Below, piece after piece: positions 9,784 through 21,107 of a stretch of 64,000 nt of DNA (within the stretch, counting starts at the first letter, position 1; each line of letters opens with the position of its first letter). A program made the position numbers and the translations under genes. Source of the stretch: Sphagnum compactum (taxonomy: Eukaryota > Bryophyta > Sphagnopsida > Sphagnales). The notes beneath the pieces are model-generated. The model was not told where the DNA came from, searched no databases, and saw only the letters and a program-made list of their open reading frames with translations. Location of the stretch: positions 1,674,001 through 1,738,000 of the forward strand of contig OZ234498.1 of NCBI GenBank assembly GCA_965153455.1, written 5' to 3'.

Positions 9784-10863
9784 TTAAGCTAGGTTGGCGT
9801 TGAGGGCAATTACCTTAGAGCCCCCATTCCCCGATTTGGACTTGGGGCAATCTTTGGAGTAATGCCCCACTTCGTTATAGTTGAAGCATGCTCCTTTGGG
9901 CTTCCCACCAATATTTCCCTTGGGTTGACTCGCTTTAAAAGGAGCCCCCTTCTTCACAAAATTTCCTTTGGGCTTGAACCCCGAGCCTTGGAATTGTTTA
10001 GGCTTTTCCCCTCTTGAGGTGTCTTGCCCTCGGTTCCATTCCTTTTCATGGCGCAGCTTCTTGTGAAGGAACTTGTTGTCCTTCTTGAACCCGAATTTTT
10101 CGCCTCGTCCCACATCTGAAAAGCCTTCCACTTTCATGATGGCGTCAGATAATGAGGCGGGCTAATTCTCCTCAAGCTTACGCTTGGCCGAAGTTGGAAG
10201 CCCCATCACAAACTGTTACACGCAATCCAGCTCATGCATATGCCAGATCTCAAGCATGAGTTCAGAATATGCCCTCACATATTGACGTAAATTGTCATTC
10301 GTAGCATTCACAAGGTCACGGAGTTTGCACCTCGAGATGTAGTCGAAATTCTTTGAAACGAAGTCGAACTCGACGCGTTCCTTAAAGAATTCCCAAGTGT
10401 AGCCATGGTTCTTCCCTTCCTCTTGTCTCACTGTCCTCTACCATGTGGAGGCATAACCCTTCAAGTAGGATTGGGCAAGTTCCACGGCCGAATGTCGCCC
10501 AACCTTGGCGGCATGTAAGTAATCTTCCATTTTTGCAAGCCAAGAATCCACAACCTTTCAGTCACGGACCCCATCGAGATTCCCGGGTTTAGTCGGCTGA
10601 AATCCCGCATTTTTGGATGATCCTCCTTTGAGGGCCGCAACTAACTCGCTGAAGTCGGGCCTATTCATTTTGAGGAGAACCTTTAATTGTTCCAGGGTGA
10701 ATAGGACCGAGCTTCATTGCTCCTCTTCACTTTCAGGATCATCTTGGTCCTCCCAGGTTCTTGGTTCCTCCTCCCCAATAGACTCTGGCGGGACTACTGG
10801 GTCTTCAGTGGGTTTTTCCAACATGGTCTCTTGTGCTTGCTTACGGTTCTTCTTGGGTGCCAT
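9784..10863 (-). pseudogene. Gag with CCHC zinc knuckle, element B
   Basis: The frame starts with ATG at 10861-10863 (MAPKKNRKQAQETM), 32 bases downstream of the PBS. It carries the gag core (YLKGYASTW, then TWEFFKERVEFDFVSKNFD and LRQYVRAYSELMLEIW). A basic Gly/Lys-rich part leads to a zinc knuckle at 9847-9888 (CFNYNEVGHYSKDC). Its second Cys is Tyr (TAT, 9877-9879). In-frame stops lie at 10714-10716, 10558-10560, 10438-10440, 10216-10218, 10162-10164 and 9784-9786. No frameshift separates gag from pol, so the live ancestor probably made one gag-pol polyprotein. Confidence 0.88.
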
Positions 10864-10895
10864 CAAAACTCCCAAGAAGTGAATCGAGCTCTACT

Positions 10896-10910
10896 GGAGC
10901 TCTGATACCA
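10896..10910 (-). promoter_or_regulatory. Primer binding site, initiator tRNA-Met type
   Basis: TGGTATCAGAGCTCC on the - strand lies two bases after the 5' LTR. TGGTATCAGAGC is the usual plant retrotransposon PBS complementary to the 3' end of initiator tRNA-Met. Confidence 0.93.
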
Positions 10911-10912
10911 AG

Positions 10913-11736
10913 TGACACGCTCTCAAGCTCCTTGATAAACTCAAAAAGAGTCTAAAGTAGTAGATAGCAGAAATGTTAGGAGCTCGGGGCATGTTCCCAG
11001 CTCTCAGCACTTTAAAGGGGTAGAGGGGCGTGCTGAGCCTCCGAGATGGGTCTAGGAAGAATGACAAGCATTCTAGTTATTCACTCGAATCTGCATCAAA
11101 CCAACCAATAAGTTGGTTAGAATATTGTTTGGAGCACCTTTGGTGCTAAAACAAGCCACGGGCGACTTTGGACTCACAAAACTCACCATGGCCTGAACTC
11201 AAAGGAAGCCACCACCTTCCCCCATATAGTATTTTCTGCGTCTCACCACGGTGCCTACATCCAAATGCCTTTTTGTCCCGGGTTCCCAAGGAGAAGTCCT
11301 GAAACTGACAAGGTTTGGACTCCTGCAACTTTGCGAGACTATAACTCTTTGCTCAGACCTCCGATCGGCATGAGGTCTAAAGCAAAGTTGTAGCTTTTGT
11401 CGATAGCTTTTCAACGATGTGTTGCACTCCATTTGCACGCACGAAGGTTAGGTCGATTCGTGACATTTTGTGGTCAAGAGTCAAACTGCCAATTTGACTT
11501 CTGACCTTTCTTGTTGCCGTAACTTGTGCTACAGATGTCCAAATGGGTCATGTGAGCCCATTTTAAACATCTACACTTCAATAGCTTTTCAATGATATAA
11601 AGAATTACCCAATGCAAGGTGTTTTGACTCCTGAAATCGCTTTTTGAAGTTTTGGGAGTCCCGGTGGACTCCCAAGTTCCCATTTCGGGAGTGTGAGTCT
11701 TCATCTTCACACTCTTTCAAGATTGGGGTTGTGACA
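10913..11736 (-). repeat. 5' LTR of element B
   Basis: This 824-bp copy of the LTR reads TGTCACAACCCC at its start and GCGTGTCA at its end on the - strand. It would have held the promoter of the element. Differences from the left copy are mostly transitions plus a few small gaps, for example a deletion near 11155 relative to 4998-5006. Open frames inside it (11146-11438) mirror those in the left LTR and are not genes. Confidence 0.95.
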
Positions 11737-11741
11737 GGGAA
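11737..11741. repeat. Target-site duplication GGGAA, right copy
   Basis: This is an exact match to 4748-4752 and directly follows the right LTR. Confidence 0.95.
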
Positions 11742-13253
11742 AGTTCTATAGAACAAGAAGAGAAGAAAAAGATGAGACAAAAAGTTGTTTTAGGAAAAGA
11801 AAAGGAAGAGTTAGAGGTACTTACGGTTAAAAAACCACAAACTTTGTTTTGATATAGCAGGGATTTTAAGTGTCATGTTGGGATTTTCTTCAACAAAACA
11901 TGGGATTATGCTATAATTTGGATTCATGTTTTCAGTAAGAGAAAAGCATAGACTTCTATAGTGAATTTTATGTTCATCCTTTGTGTGAATTTTCTATAGT
12001 GTTAGATTATGATGAAATGAATTGTAATCTTGTTTCTAGGGTTTTTTTATAATGTATTTTGAAGTGTAAATTTTGGTTATATGCAATACCATGAATTTTA
12101 TGTTGGAATGAATTATACTGTTAAGTTTGTTGAGACTTAAGACAGAAATAGTGTACTTACGCATGTGAAATGCAAATTTGTTGTTACAATAGTGTGAAAT
12201 ATTCAGTAGGAATTTAAATTTCACTTCTACCACCGTCATAATGAAAGGTTGGGAAGATTAGAACTTGGAGTCCATTAACTTTTGTTATGCACAAAGACAA
12301 ACACCACCTCCCTAAAGCCTTTAATCAGAATGGGGCAAAAGCATTGTTGGGTGATATCACTAGGAATGTCACACCCCAATTCTTTTAAACCCATCAAACT
12401 TTAAGACAATGTAGGACTCACTTTTAAAAAAAAATTCATTCCAATAATTTAATGAAAAGATTACCCAACTCATGTAGAATTTGAAACTTAAATCAAATCT
12501 TAAAAAAAACAATTTAATATTCCTAATGAATGTTCAAAGGAAAAGTTGTAGGAACATCACAATTTAATTTCCTAATTTCAAGAACACAAAAGGAATGCAT
12601 TTTTTCACCCTTTTTGGATTTTTTTAATTTCTAGGAGGATTTCAAATGGTCCTCTATTTGAATTGTTTAATAGACGATGGATTAAAGCAATGACCATTTT
12701 TTCAACAATTTTGGAGTTCAGGACTTCCTAATCTGGAAAGGCAATTGAACCCAAGAATAGAAATTAAAAGTTTGTTTGTCTTTTTCTATTTCACCGGCCA
12801 CATACTATGGTCTAGAATTAACAAAAAACGGGGAAAAAGGTTATCTAGGTGTAATGACAATTAAGCACCAATGCCAAGAATCCCAAGACAAAAGGTACAA
12901 AGACATTATCCTAAAAGGCTACCCTAAGGCTACCCTAGTGGCCCTTTTTCTTCTCCACTTGGAATGTCGAACTAGGATTTTGAAAGCGTGCACCCACCTT
13001 GCTTCATGCCTATTCACCCAACTCCCCTCATACTACAATTTTGCAAACCCCCTTGATGGCATTATACTGCATTACCATTATTTTGGCCAAATGTTGCAAG
13101 GGAGAAGGTTTATTCTAAAAAGTGGTTGTACGTGTTTAAGAAGATCTTTACATTCATTCATGAAGCCAATCCATTTCAAAGCTTCTTGGCTTTCTTTGAT
13201 AGTTTCCAATTCCAACTATTTATTGATTCTTACATCTTCCCTTTGGTGTGCAG
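11742..13253 (+). other. Resumed element A sequence, then non-coding DNA
   Basis: The first 80 bases are purine-rich (AGAAGAGAAGAAAAAGATGAG), like the end of the accessory region of element A, and are probably its continuation. From about 11830 the sequence is AT-rich without a recognisable domain. The open frame at 12776-13264 has no ATG start and no family I know. It could be an upstream intron or a decayed 5' exon of the next feature. Confidence 0.4.
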
Positions 13254-14199
13254 GTCAATCTTGAAAGACAAGGTGAACTTTGTTCTTGCTGACATCTCGA
13301 GGAATGTTCATGTTCCTTTGGTCTCCCCTAGCTCCCCAGAGATCCCCCTTTGGAACAAGTGAGGGGAAGATCGGATAGTATCCATTTTTATTTCGTAGAG
13401 AAATTTTTGCCTGTTGATGGGGTTGTTCTTCTTTTCCACCTAGATGATCCACAAGTTCTCAAAGAGATTAGATCTTATTTGGAAAACTACAGTTTTCAAA
13501 TTCACATGAAGTGGGTGGTTGTCAATTGTCTCCCACTTGCGAGCTTGGAGGACCCCTCCTTGAAGGTATGGGCTCCCATTTTTTTTTTCCTTCTTTACAT
13601 TCGTTTCCTAGCTTCCTTTTCTCAAATATTGTCTTTTGGAATGTTGCAAACCCTCTTGAGTTAGGTGATTCTTTTAGTTAGGGCTCTTGATCCTGCATCC
13701 TTTTCAATGAGCTCGTTTTGTTTCTCCCCTCCTTCTGAGGATTTCTTGCAGAAAGGTATCAATGTTCCTAAAAAGGATGTCCTTTATAATTGGACGGACA
13801 TGTACTCCATGTCTATGTCCAAGACTAGAAAGCCATTTCAAGCAGCCAAGGAATTCCATCCACTCACCCTCCAAGTCCTCATTGAGGTGTGCTTCAAAGT
13901 AGGGTCTTTTGTTGCTAACTTGTCCACATCCATAGGTTTGCTTCCGCCTCTTTCCCTAACTCTTGCTTTGTTTGTTTGTTTCTTTAGTCTTGGTTTTCAT
14001 TTTCATTCCTCTTGCAAGCAACAACATCGGGGCATGGCATGCCTTTCACCATCATGTTTTAGCTTTGGAGCTGGACATGGACATTTTCACCAAGGTTCTT
14101 GAACCCCTAGTTGTTGTTTCTGTCCCCGAGGTGAAGCGCCTAGTTGTCAACATTGATGATGAAAATTCCCAATGGAAAGGTGACTTAAGAAAATCTTAG
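13254..14199 (+). pseudogene. N4/N6 amino-methyltransferase-like pseudogene with introns
   Basis: An acceptor TGTGCAG precedes 13254. The first exon (13254-13565, one frameshift near 13350) reads KVNFVLADISRNVHVPL, like the segment around a DPPY motif, with DISR at 13291-13302 in its place. It continues VVLLFHLDDPQVLKEI and WVVVNCLPLASLEDPSLK. A phase-0 intron fits 13566-13664 (AAG/GTATGG to TTAG/GTG). The next exon (13665-13935) reads VILLVRALDP, then KEFHPLTLQVLIEV and GSFVANLSTSIG, the place of the SAM-binding motif. After a T-rich, intron-like stretch, HVLALELDMDIFTKVLEPL (about 14046-14106) fits the segment after that motif. The order (catalytic motif first, SAM motif later) suits the beta-type N4/N6 family. 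Catalytic residues are lost. The family call is inference. Confidence 0.45.
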
Positions 14200-15090
14200 A
14201 TTGTGAATAGATCTACCTTTATTATTTTCTATTGCTATTTCTTGCTCTTCCATTTTACTTCCTTGAAGTCCTTATGTTTTTGTTTTGAAATGCAAAAGTA
14301 TCTCTAGAATGCTACCTTTTTTTGCAACAAAGGATTTCAACTCTAGTCCCCCGAGGGATTTTATATTGCTTTCATATGCTAAGGCTCAAGCCTAAGTCTT
14401 TGTTTCTTGTGTCTCACTGCTTAGGGTAGGAATCCTCTTAATTTGTATGATCGTGCAAAGTGTTCATAAATGATATAGGTTCAGGAATGAGATAGGTTGT
14501 CTCTGTGTTGAGTTCAGGGATGGACCATTTTGGCATGAGCCTTTGTGCGGTCCTCAGGTTGGGTGGAAAGTTCTAATAAAAATGTTTTTTTCTCATTTTG
14601 ATTCTTGTGTTATACTTTTTAATATGGCATTTTGGTTTTTTTTCTCTTTTCTCATCACCACCATTTTCATATGAATTTTCTAGTTTCCTTCATATATTTT
14701 CCATTCGAAATATTTTCCATTTTTTATACTACAACAATCTTTGTTTCACGCATTTGGCCTTACCAAATATATGTGTCAATAAGCATAATAGTTTCCAAAC
14801 AATACTTATGGGATAGTTGCATTGTTCCAAGAAATTGAAAAAATCCAAAATTTAGGTTGAATGTTTGAAAGCATACCATCAATAATTACGGTCTTACATT
14901 TTTTCCAATGTAGTCTATCTCTATTTTTTCCCCCACATTTCGCTACTCTTAGTGCAGAGAATATAACATTGAGAGTCGCATTACAACATAAGGTGTCCTT
15001 GTACACCAAGTGATTTCATTAGATTTTGAGTGAATTCATTACTCTTAGTAAATGGGTACTAGTTGGAAAGTAGTGAATTCACTAGTCTAA
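14200..15090. other. No gene seen
   Basis: The sequence is AT-rich. The two overlapping open frames at 14598-14838 are T-rich Phe/Ser strings without a domain. A stretch near 14910-14965 resembles the repeats at 16740 and 17040 (CTACTCTTAGTG-like), so part of this is an old dispersed repeat. Confidence 0.5.
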
Positions 15091-15210
15091 TGAATGGGAA
15101 CTAATGAATTGCACCCACATTTTATAGTAGTGAACAGGGACTAGTGAATTGCACCCACATTTTATAGTAGTGAATAGGGACTGGTGAACTGCACCCACAT
15201 TGTTGAAATG
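15091..15210 (+). repeat. 40-bp tandem repeat, three units
   Basis: The units are 15091-15130, 15131-15170 and 15171-15210. The core TGAATTGCACCCACATTTTA is shared; the third unit is diverged in its last ten bases. A single related copy (TAGTGAATTACACCCACATT) lies near 29685-29704, so the unit comes from a dispersed family. Confidence 0.85.
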
Positions 15211-16620
15211 CCCAAGTAGGTCGGTGAGTGTCCCACTTTCAGAAGGAGTTAAGGTTTTGATGGCTAACTTTCAACTTTTTGGGTGGCAATATGGTCCAAA
15301 TGTTTAATGATTGCTAAAACTTTGATGTCAAAATTTGAATATATGTAGCAATATAGTTTAATTTACAAAAGAATGAATGTTTCACAACATACATAATTCA
15401 CAAATGGGCTTATTCACGATTGGGGTTCCAAAAAAAGGAAAAAGAACTTAAGGACTTTTATGGGGCTACTTTTTACAAATAACATTTACTTGAAACAAAT
15501 TTAAATGAAAAAAATTGAATAGTCCACTTTAAGATAATTCATGTGGCGATGGTGAGTTTTCACATTCATACATAATTGTGTGTGAATATTTTGATTTATA
15601 GCCAGAAATGTAAAAATTCTTAGAAATTCCAAAAATGAATTTCAATGGACAACTAAACATGTTTTTTGTCAAAAACTTTTCCTACACATGTGACTTGCAC
15701 CTCAAGCTAGACATTTTGAACCCATTGAACACAATTTTTTATCAAATGGTTAAACATAATTCCTTTTCCTTATAACCATTTCCTTCAAAATTTAAAAACA
15801 TTGAAATTTTTGTATAATTTGGTTTTTCATCAAGTTCATATAATGAACATATACTGTCATAGAAAGTGGCATGTTTTTGTTGTACAAAAAGTTTGAAATC
15901 AATTGTATGATTTTATGCATTCCCTTTGATTCCTTTAAAAGCAAAGTGTAGTTTAGACATTTGATATAATTAGCTTACAGGACTCAAAATGACATTTACA
16001 TAATATCCAAATTATTTAAAGTTTTTCTTGTTAATCTAACAAGACATCATTTTATCTATTGGCATACAAACAATTCACTACAAGGGTGCAGTCATACTAA
16101 CATGTACCAAAAGCAGTTGTAACCCCTACTTAATTTTTTGAATTTTGGATTATAAGAAAAATAAAATTATAAATAAAATATTTTTATAAAATATTATTGT
16201 GAATACATTATGTGCATGTCATAAAAATTTGGAATCATTCTAATGAGTGATAAATACGCATAAGGACTTTTAACCTCTTATAACCACTACTTAAAAACTA
16301 CATAAAAGAAATTTAAAACAATTTTGACACTAAAAACACAATTTGAAAATATTTTTTAATGAAAGTGTTTAAAATATTTTTTAATATACACCTTAACCTA
16401 ATAGTATTAAGAAAACTTTATATATTTTTAATAATTTTTTGAAAGACGTATTAAAAAAATTCCAAGAAGATTTTAAGAATAAAGCAGTGGTCTAGGGGGG
16501 CATGTGCGGTTCCTAATAGAGTGGTTGGACCCACAACTATAATAATGTAAGATAAACAAAAATCCAAAGTTGTCATTTATAATCCTTTAAATACAGGTCA
16601 TTCCTTTTTGGTACCCCAAT
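15211..16620. other. No gene seen
   Basis: This is AT-rich sequence without an open frame of note. I find no domain, RNA gene or element boundary that I can support. Confidence 0.5.
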
Positions 16621-16623
16621 CAT

Positions 16624-17195
16624 GAATACACCAAAATCCAAAATCTAGCCTTACAATTGGTGAAAATTAAAAGATTGCAAGAACTCCCTACTACATAGTG
16701 ACCATTATTGATCATCATGTGTTTTTTTTTAATCACATTATTTTTCCCTACTCTTGGTGCCGAAAATAGAGGATCGAGATATAGAAATCCCTTAGGCTAA
16801 CTTTGAGCTTTGATGGGTTTCAAACTCACCCAAATTTATTGATAAGTGTTAGAACATTGGGGTATGGATATTAACAAATGCAGCAATATTGGTTGTTAGG
16901 TTTAATGTGCAAAAGAATGAAAATTTGAAAGAATCCAAGATTTGGCCTTGCAATTTTCTCAAATTCTAGTTGAAAAGATTGCAAGAAGTCCCTACCACAT
17001 AGTGGCCAATATTGTTCATCTTCTGCCTCTATTTTATCCCACATTTTTTCCCTACTATTAGTGTCAAGAATATATGATTGACACCCGTTGAAGTTTCCAA
17101 GCATGTTAGTTAATGTCTCCCTTTACATTAGGAGTTAGGGATAGAAATGCTTGGGGCTTTTGATGGGTTTCAAACTTGCCCAAATTTATTAATAA
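16624..17195 (+). repeat. Diverged tandem duplication, about 300-bp unit
   Basis: Copy one (from about 16634: TCCAAAATCTAGCCTTACAA, then GATTGCAAGAACTCCCTACT) is repeated from about 16935 (TCCAAGATTTGGCCTTGCAA, then GATTGCAAGAAGTCCCTACC). Both copies continue to a tract with TTTGATGGGTTTCAAAC (16812 and 17159). The two are clearly related but far diverged. Nothing in them codes. Confidence 0.75.
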
Positions 17196-17858
17196 ATTCA
17201 ACATCACTATTACGTCAAAGCAATAATAAATTTTCATTATGTAGAACAACAATTCAGACAAATTATTCATTAACAAATAAATTTCATTATAATTTTTTCA
17301 TAAATCTTCATCAAAGCCATTAAAGTCAAATTTTTGTGTTTTGTTTTAATCAATTCTTGCATAAAATTTTTATTCATTTTTTGGGATTTAAATTCAAAAG
17401 AATTAAAACTAATTACTTGTATCTTGGCTCCAGTCATGATATTAGGACCGATCTACAACTGCTTGTCCTTTGCTTAGAAAGTAGTCACAAGGAAATATTG
17501 ATGATGTGGCAAACCTAGGATAAAGCTAATTAGATAAAATGCCGAGGCGGCAATTTTGAATTTAACTCAAGACCCACATAAAGTCTTTTAGAATCTAGTG
17601 CAAAGTGGATGGAAATCAATGTGCATGTGGATGACGCAAGAAAATTGCATGTTTCAAGACAAGTCCATTGCAAGTCTGAAGTAGTTACTTATGGACTTCA
17701 AACCCTAGCGGGAAAACTTTCCATCTTATTGTCCATTGAATTTGTTTAAGTCTAGCTTAATCATAAGTTCTTTCTGGAAATGTGATAGCATAGTTGAAGG
17801 TTTTAGATTTCAAGAAGCTTGTTATTTTGTTTAGAGAGAGCATACATGACAAGTTACG

Positions 17859-18251
17859 ATGGGGAAGGCGGACATGAAAGTGAAAAGGGAGGCAAACTCT
17901 AAGTTTCCTCCATGGGATTATGTTCCCTACAAAGATCAAACTGAAAACTACTTCATGATTGTCAAAAAGCTGAGTGGCAAAGGATTCAACCCCAAGGCCA
18001 ACTTTCCTCCAAATATTGTGTTTGATGCAAAAATAACAGAAGTATTTGGGCCGTCATCTAAGCTTGAATCTTCACCTATAAATGAGGAAGGATCTACTTA
18101 GGCTTTATTGGAAAGCGTATGGTATAGACCAAGTGACAAACAACAAGTTTATGATTTGGTTTGTGAAAAGCTATACAACTTGGTAGCAAACACAACTTTC
18201 CCACTCGATCCTATAACTATCTCAATGAACAATTGTTCATCATGTTTTTCT
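17859..18251 (+). pseudogene. Unrecognised coding-like frame with one stop
   Basis: From ATG at 17859 the frame runs about 130 codons to TAA at about 18249, broken only by a TAG at 18099-18101 where CAG is likely. It reads MGKADMKVKREANSKFPPWD, then later YRPSDKQQVYDLVCEKLYNL. The composition is protein-like and unlike the flanking T-rich frames. I do not recognise a family. It may be an exon of a transposon gene or of a lost host gene. Confidence 0.3.
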
Positions 18252-19895
18252 TCCTCCTAAACCTTAGATCTAACATGGATGACCAAACTTATTAAATATA
18301 TTTTGACATAACCAAATGTTCATCAATGATTTTCATTTGTGTTCCATCCATCCATGTGAGTTTAACTTTTTGACAATAGTTATAGACTTGCTTCATACAA
18401 TTAACCACAAAGATCAATTTTAATAAATCCTTACATATTTTAATGAATTAAAATCATTATCTTAAAATTTGGGATTCCATAAAAAATATAATTCAATTTA
18501 TGAATTCTTATTCAAAAACAATTTAGATGAGATTTTAACAACAAATATGACCATTTGTATTACATTTAATGCACCTATAAATGATATTTAATTTATAATT
18601 TATTAATGCTGTGTTTGTAAATAACAAATCCAAACAAAAAATACAATATTTATTATATCTATGAAAGTTATGAACAACTCCAAAAACAATCATGCAAAAC
18701 AAGCCTAAATCAAGCCCAAATCAAGGTCAATTCAAAACTAATTTAGGACTTCAAGAGTGGTTACACTACTAAATTAGTGTTTTTCAACCTTTTTTTTAAT
18801 AATGGAAAATTATGAAATTTTACATCTCATAAAGAGCTATATGTTACATAACATCACATAATCATTTTGAATATTTTCAAATTTGAAGTTGAGTTGGACC
18901 AATATGTTTTATTCAAGAATGGTTACGCTTGTAGTGGGTCATTATATAGTGAATGCACCCTCTTTATCAAACAAATTTTATTTGAAAAATAGGTCATATG
19001 AATTATTTTTTCAATTCATACTGATATGAAACCTCTTGAAAAAACAACGCAAGTGCCAAACCAAAAAATAAATGATATGGAGGTATGATAAAATTAATTA
19101 CCCAACATTCATATTTTGATAAGAAACCTAACAAATAGATGGTTGGTGTTCAAATCAACCTATCTATTTACTTTATTAATAACTTAATTGATAACTAGGT
19201 GTTTTATCACTAGTTGGCCAACAAATTATGGGTTTTGTCATGATAGGTGCTAGTTCACCAAGGCCCTCTCCACCCATGAACCTACATTTCATGAGAGTTG
19301 GTTTAACTATGTTGAAAACCTCTAGCAAATGTTGGTTTAATTGTGTTGAATTTGTTGTATTTATTTTTCAAGGTCGATACATTGTGATGCATCAAGAAAA
19401 TGGGTTCAAACTTTGGTTCCTTTACATTAAAGGTTTCATGGAAGTCCACTCTAATCCCTCCTGACAAATATTTAAGGGTGCAAACAAAATATCATGAACC
19501 ACACTTGCGTGCTTTTGGGAGAATATTTTTCAGAATATTAAAAAAAAAGTCTTCAAGAAGAATTTCAAAAATATTAAAAATTTTCTTTATATTATTATGT
19601 CAAGGTTTATGTAAAAGATTTCAAAATATATGTAATTTTCAAAAGTTTTGAAGTCTATTTATGAATCCTTTTAATGTTAAAAAACATGCATTACAGTGCT
19701 TAATGAATGTTGTTGAGAGCTTTTAATTCATTAGATATTTTTCAAATTAAGTCACATGTTCCAATTATATATTATGAACCTTATGATATAAAAAAATCTT
19801 ATACTTTCAACACCAATTTAAATTATCACTTCTAAATGTGAAAAACTAAGCATGTGTTACACTTGCTACAACTCTTGTTAGTGTTATTACACCCT
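18252..19895. other. No gene seen
   Basis: This is AT-rich non-coding sequence. The small frames at 19228-19651 look like chance. Confidence 0.5.
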
Positions 19896-20205
19896 TGAAT
19901 GAAAGAAAAATATCATCTTTCTATTCATATTGAAGTTCATTTATTAAATATCATCCTTTTGCAAGACATAAATCCATTTAAATATTATTCATGCAGGTTG
20001 TTTTTAGTGATGAAAAATTGCATTACTTACATGTGGAATCTTATGTGGATTGAGTGAAAGAAAAGTATCACCTTTGCATTGACATTCATGTCCACTATTA
20101 AATATGGTCTTTGCACTACTTGACACAAATGCATTTAATTATTATTCATGTTTGGGTGGTTTTGATGGTGGAAAACTGAATTACATACATGTAGTATAAA
20201 AATGT
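19896..20205 (+). repeat. 155-bp tandem duplication, two diverged copies
   Basis: Copy one starts at 19896 (TGAATGAAAGAAAAATATCA) and copy two at 20051 (TGAGTGAAAGAAAAGTATCA). Both continue through ATTATTCATG and a GGTTGTTTTTAGTGATG / GGTGGTTTTGATGGTG stretch in step. Confidence 0.75.
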
Positions 20206-21107
20206 CAATCTCCTTTACATGGGGATATTGATTAAATGGAAGTGGATCTTGAATTAGGATGTGAATATTTATGTCGATCTTAATAGTTTAAGGTGGACCA
20301 AAATCAGCTAAAAAAATTAGTCCCAAAAAGTCCATTTTGAAGATTTTTTTACACTAATATGTAACAACTAAACACAAGAATAGAGGTTATTATTCTTAAA
20401 GTCTTAGGGTATTTATTCCATTGAAAATTAACACATGTAAAGCTCATAAATTAAAGCATGTTTGCAAAATCCTAACATCAACCATTTTACTTTTATTCTA
20501 TTATGGACTTTTGAAAAATAACTAATTTTTACACCCAAATAAAAGCCAATGATAGCTCAATATTTCATATGTGATCTTTTAATTATATTTTTCAATTAAT
20601 ACCAAGTCCCTAACAAGCTTAAAATTCAACCATTAACCCTAATCAAACTTGTTTAATAGCTTTAATTCTTTTGGTGAACATCCTATAATTTCAACTTCAA
20701 AAGTTCATACCTTTTGTTATTTTAATCACTTTTTGTAACAATCAATTGACACATATTTTACATATTCAAGTCTACAACCTAAAAATGAATGTCTATCGAC
20801 AAATCCTAACATGTAAAATAAAATACTTAGAAAATTTTGTAATATACACCACTATAGAAAATGGATTCTAGGATGACAAAAGTGGTCCACCCTACCATAG
20901 GTGGATCCCTATTGTTCACAAAACTTAAGTGTTCCCTTGATGTGTGTTTCAACCCTTAGTAATTCTTCACATGCCAAACTTTGAGGTGAATGGTTTGTCT
21001 TGTTTTTGTTTTTTTTATGGGGCTCTTTTGGTTTTTATTTTTGTTTATAATAGTTCCTTTATTAAGGGTTGTTCGAGCCTTCTTTTTATTTTGGATTTGA
21101 TATATCT
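20206..21107. other. No gene seen
   Basis: This is AT-rich sequence. The frame at 20944-21126 is T-rich and runs into the solo LTR, so I leave it out as a gene. Confidence 0.5.

Larger units (their letters stand above)
4753..11736 (-). mobile_element. Complete nested Ty3/gypsy chromovirus (element B), inactive
   Basis: The 6984-bp element is bounded by LTRs of 832 and 824 bp and by GGGAA duplications. From right to left on the - strand it has a PBS, gag with zinc knuckle, protease, reverse transcriptase with YIDD, RNase H, integrase, chromodomain and a polypurine tract. The chromodomain and the initiator-Met PBS place it among plant chromoviruses. It inserted into element A. Many stops, at least three frameshifts and a lost catalytic residue in integrase show it cannot move by itself. 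A solo LTR of the same family lies at 21108-21928. Confidence 0.95.
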
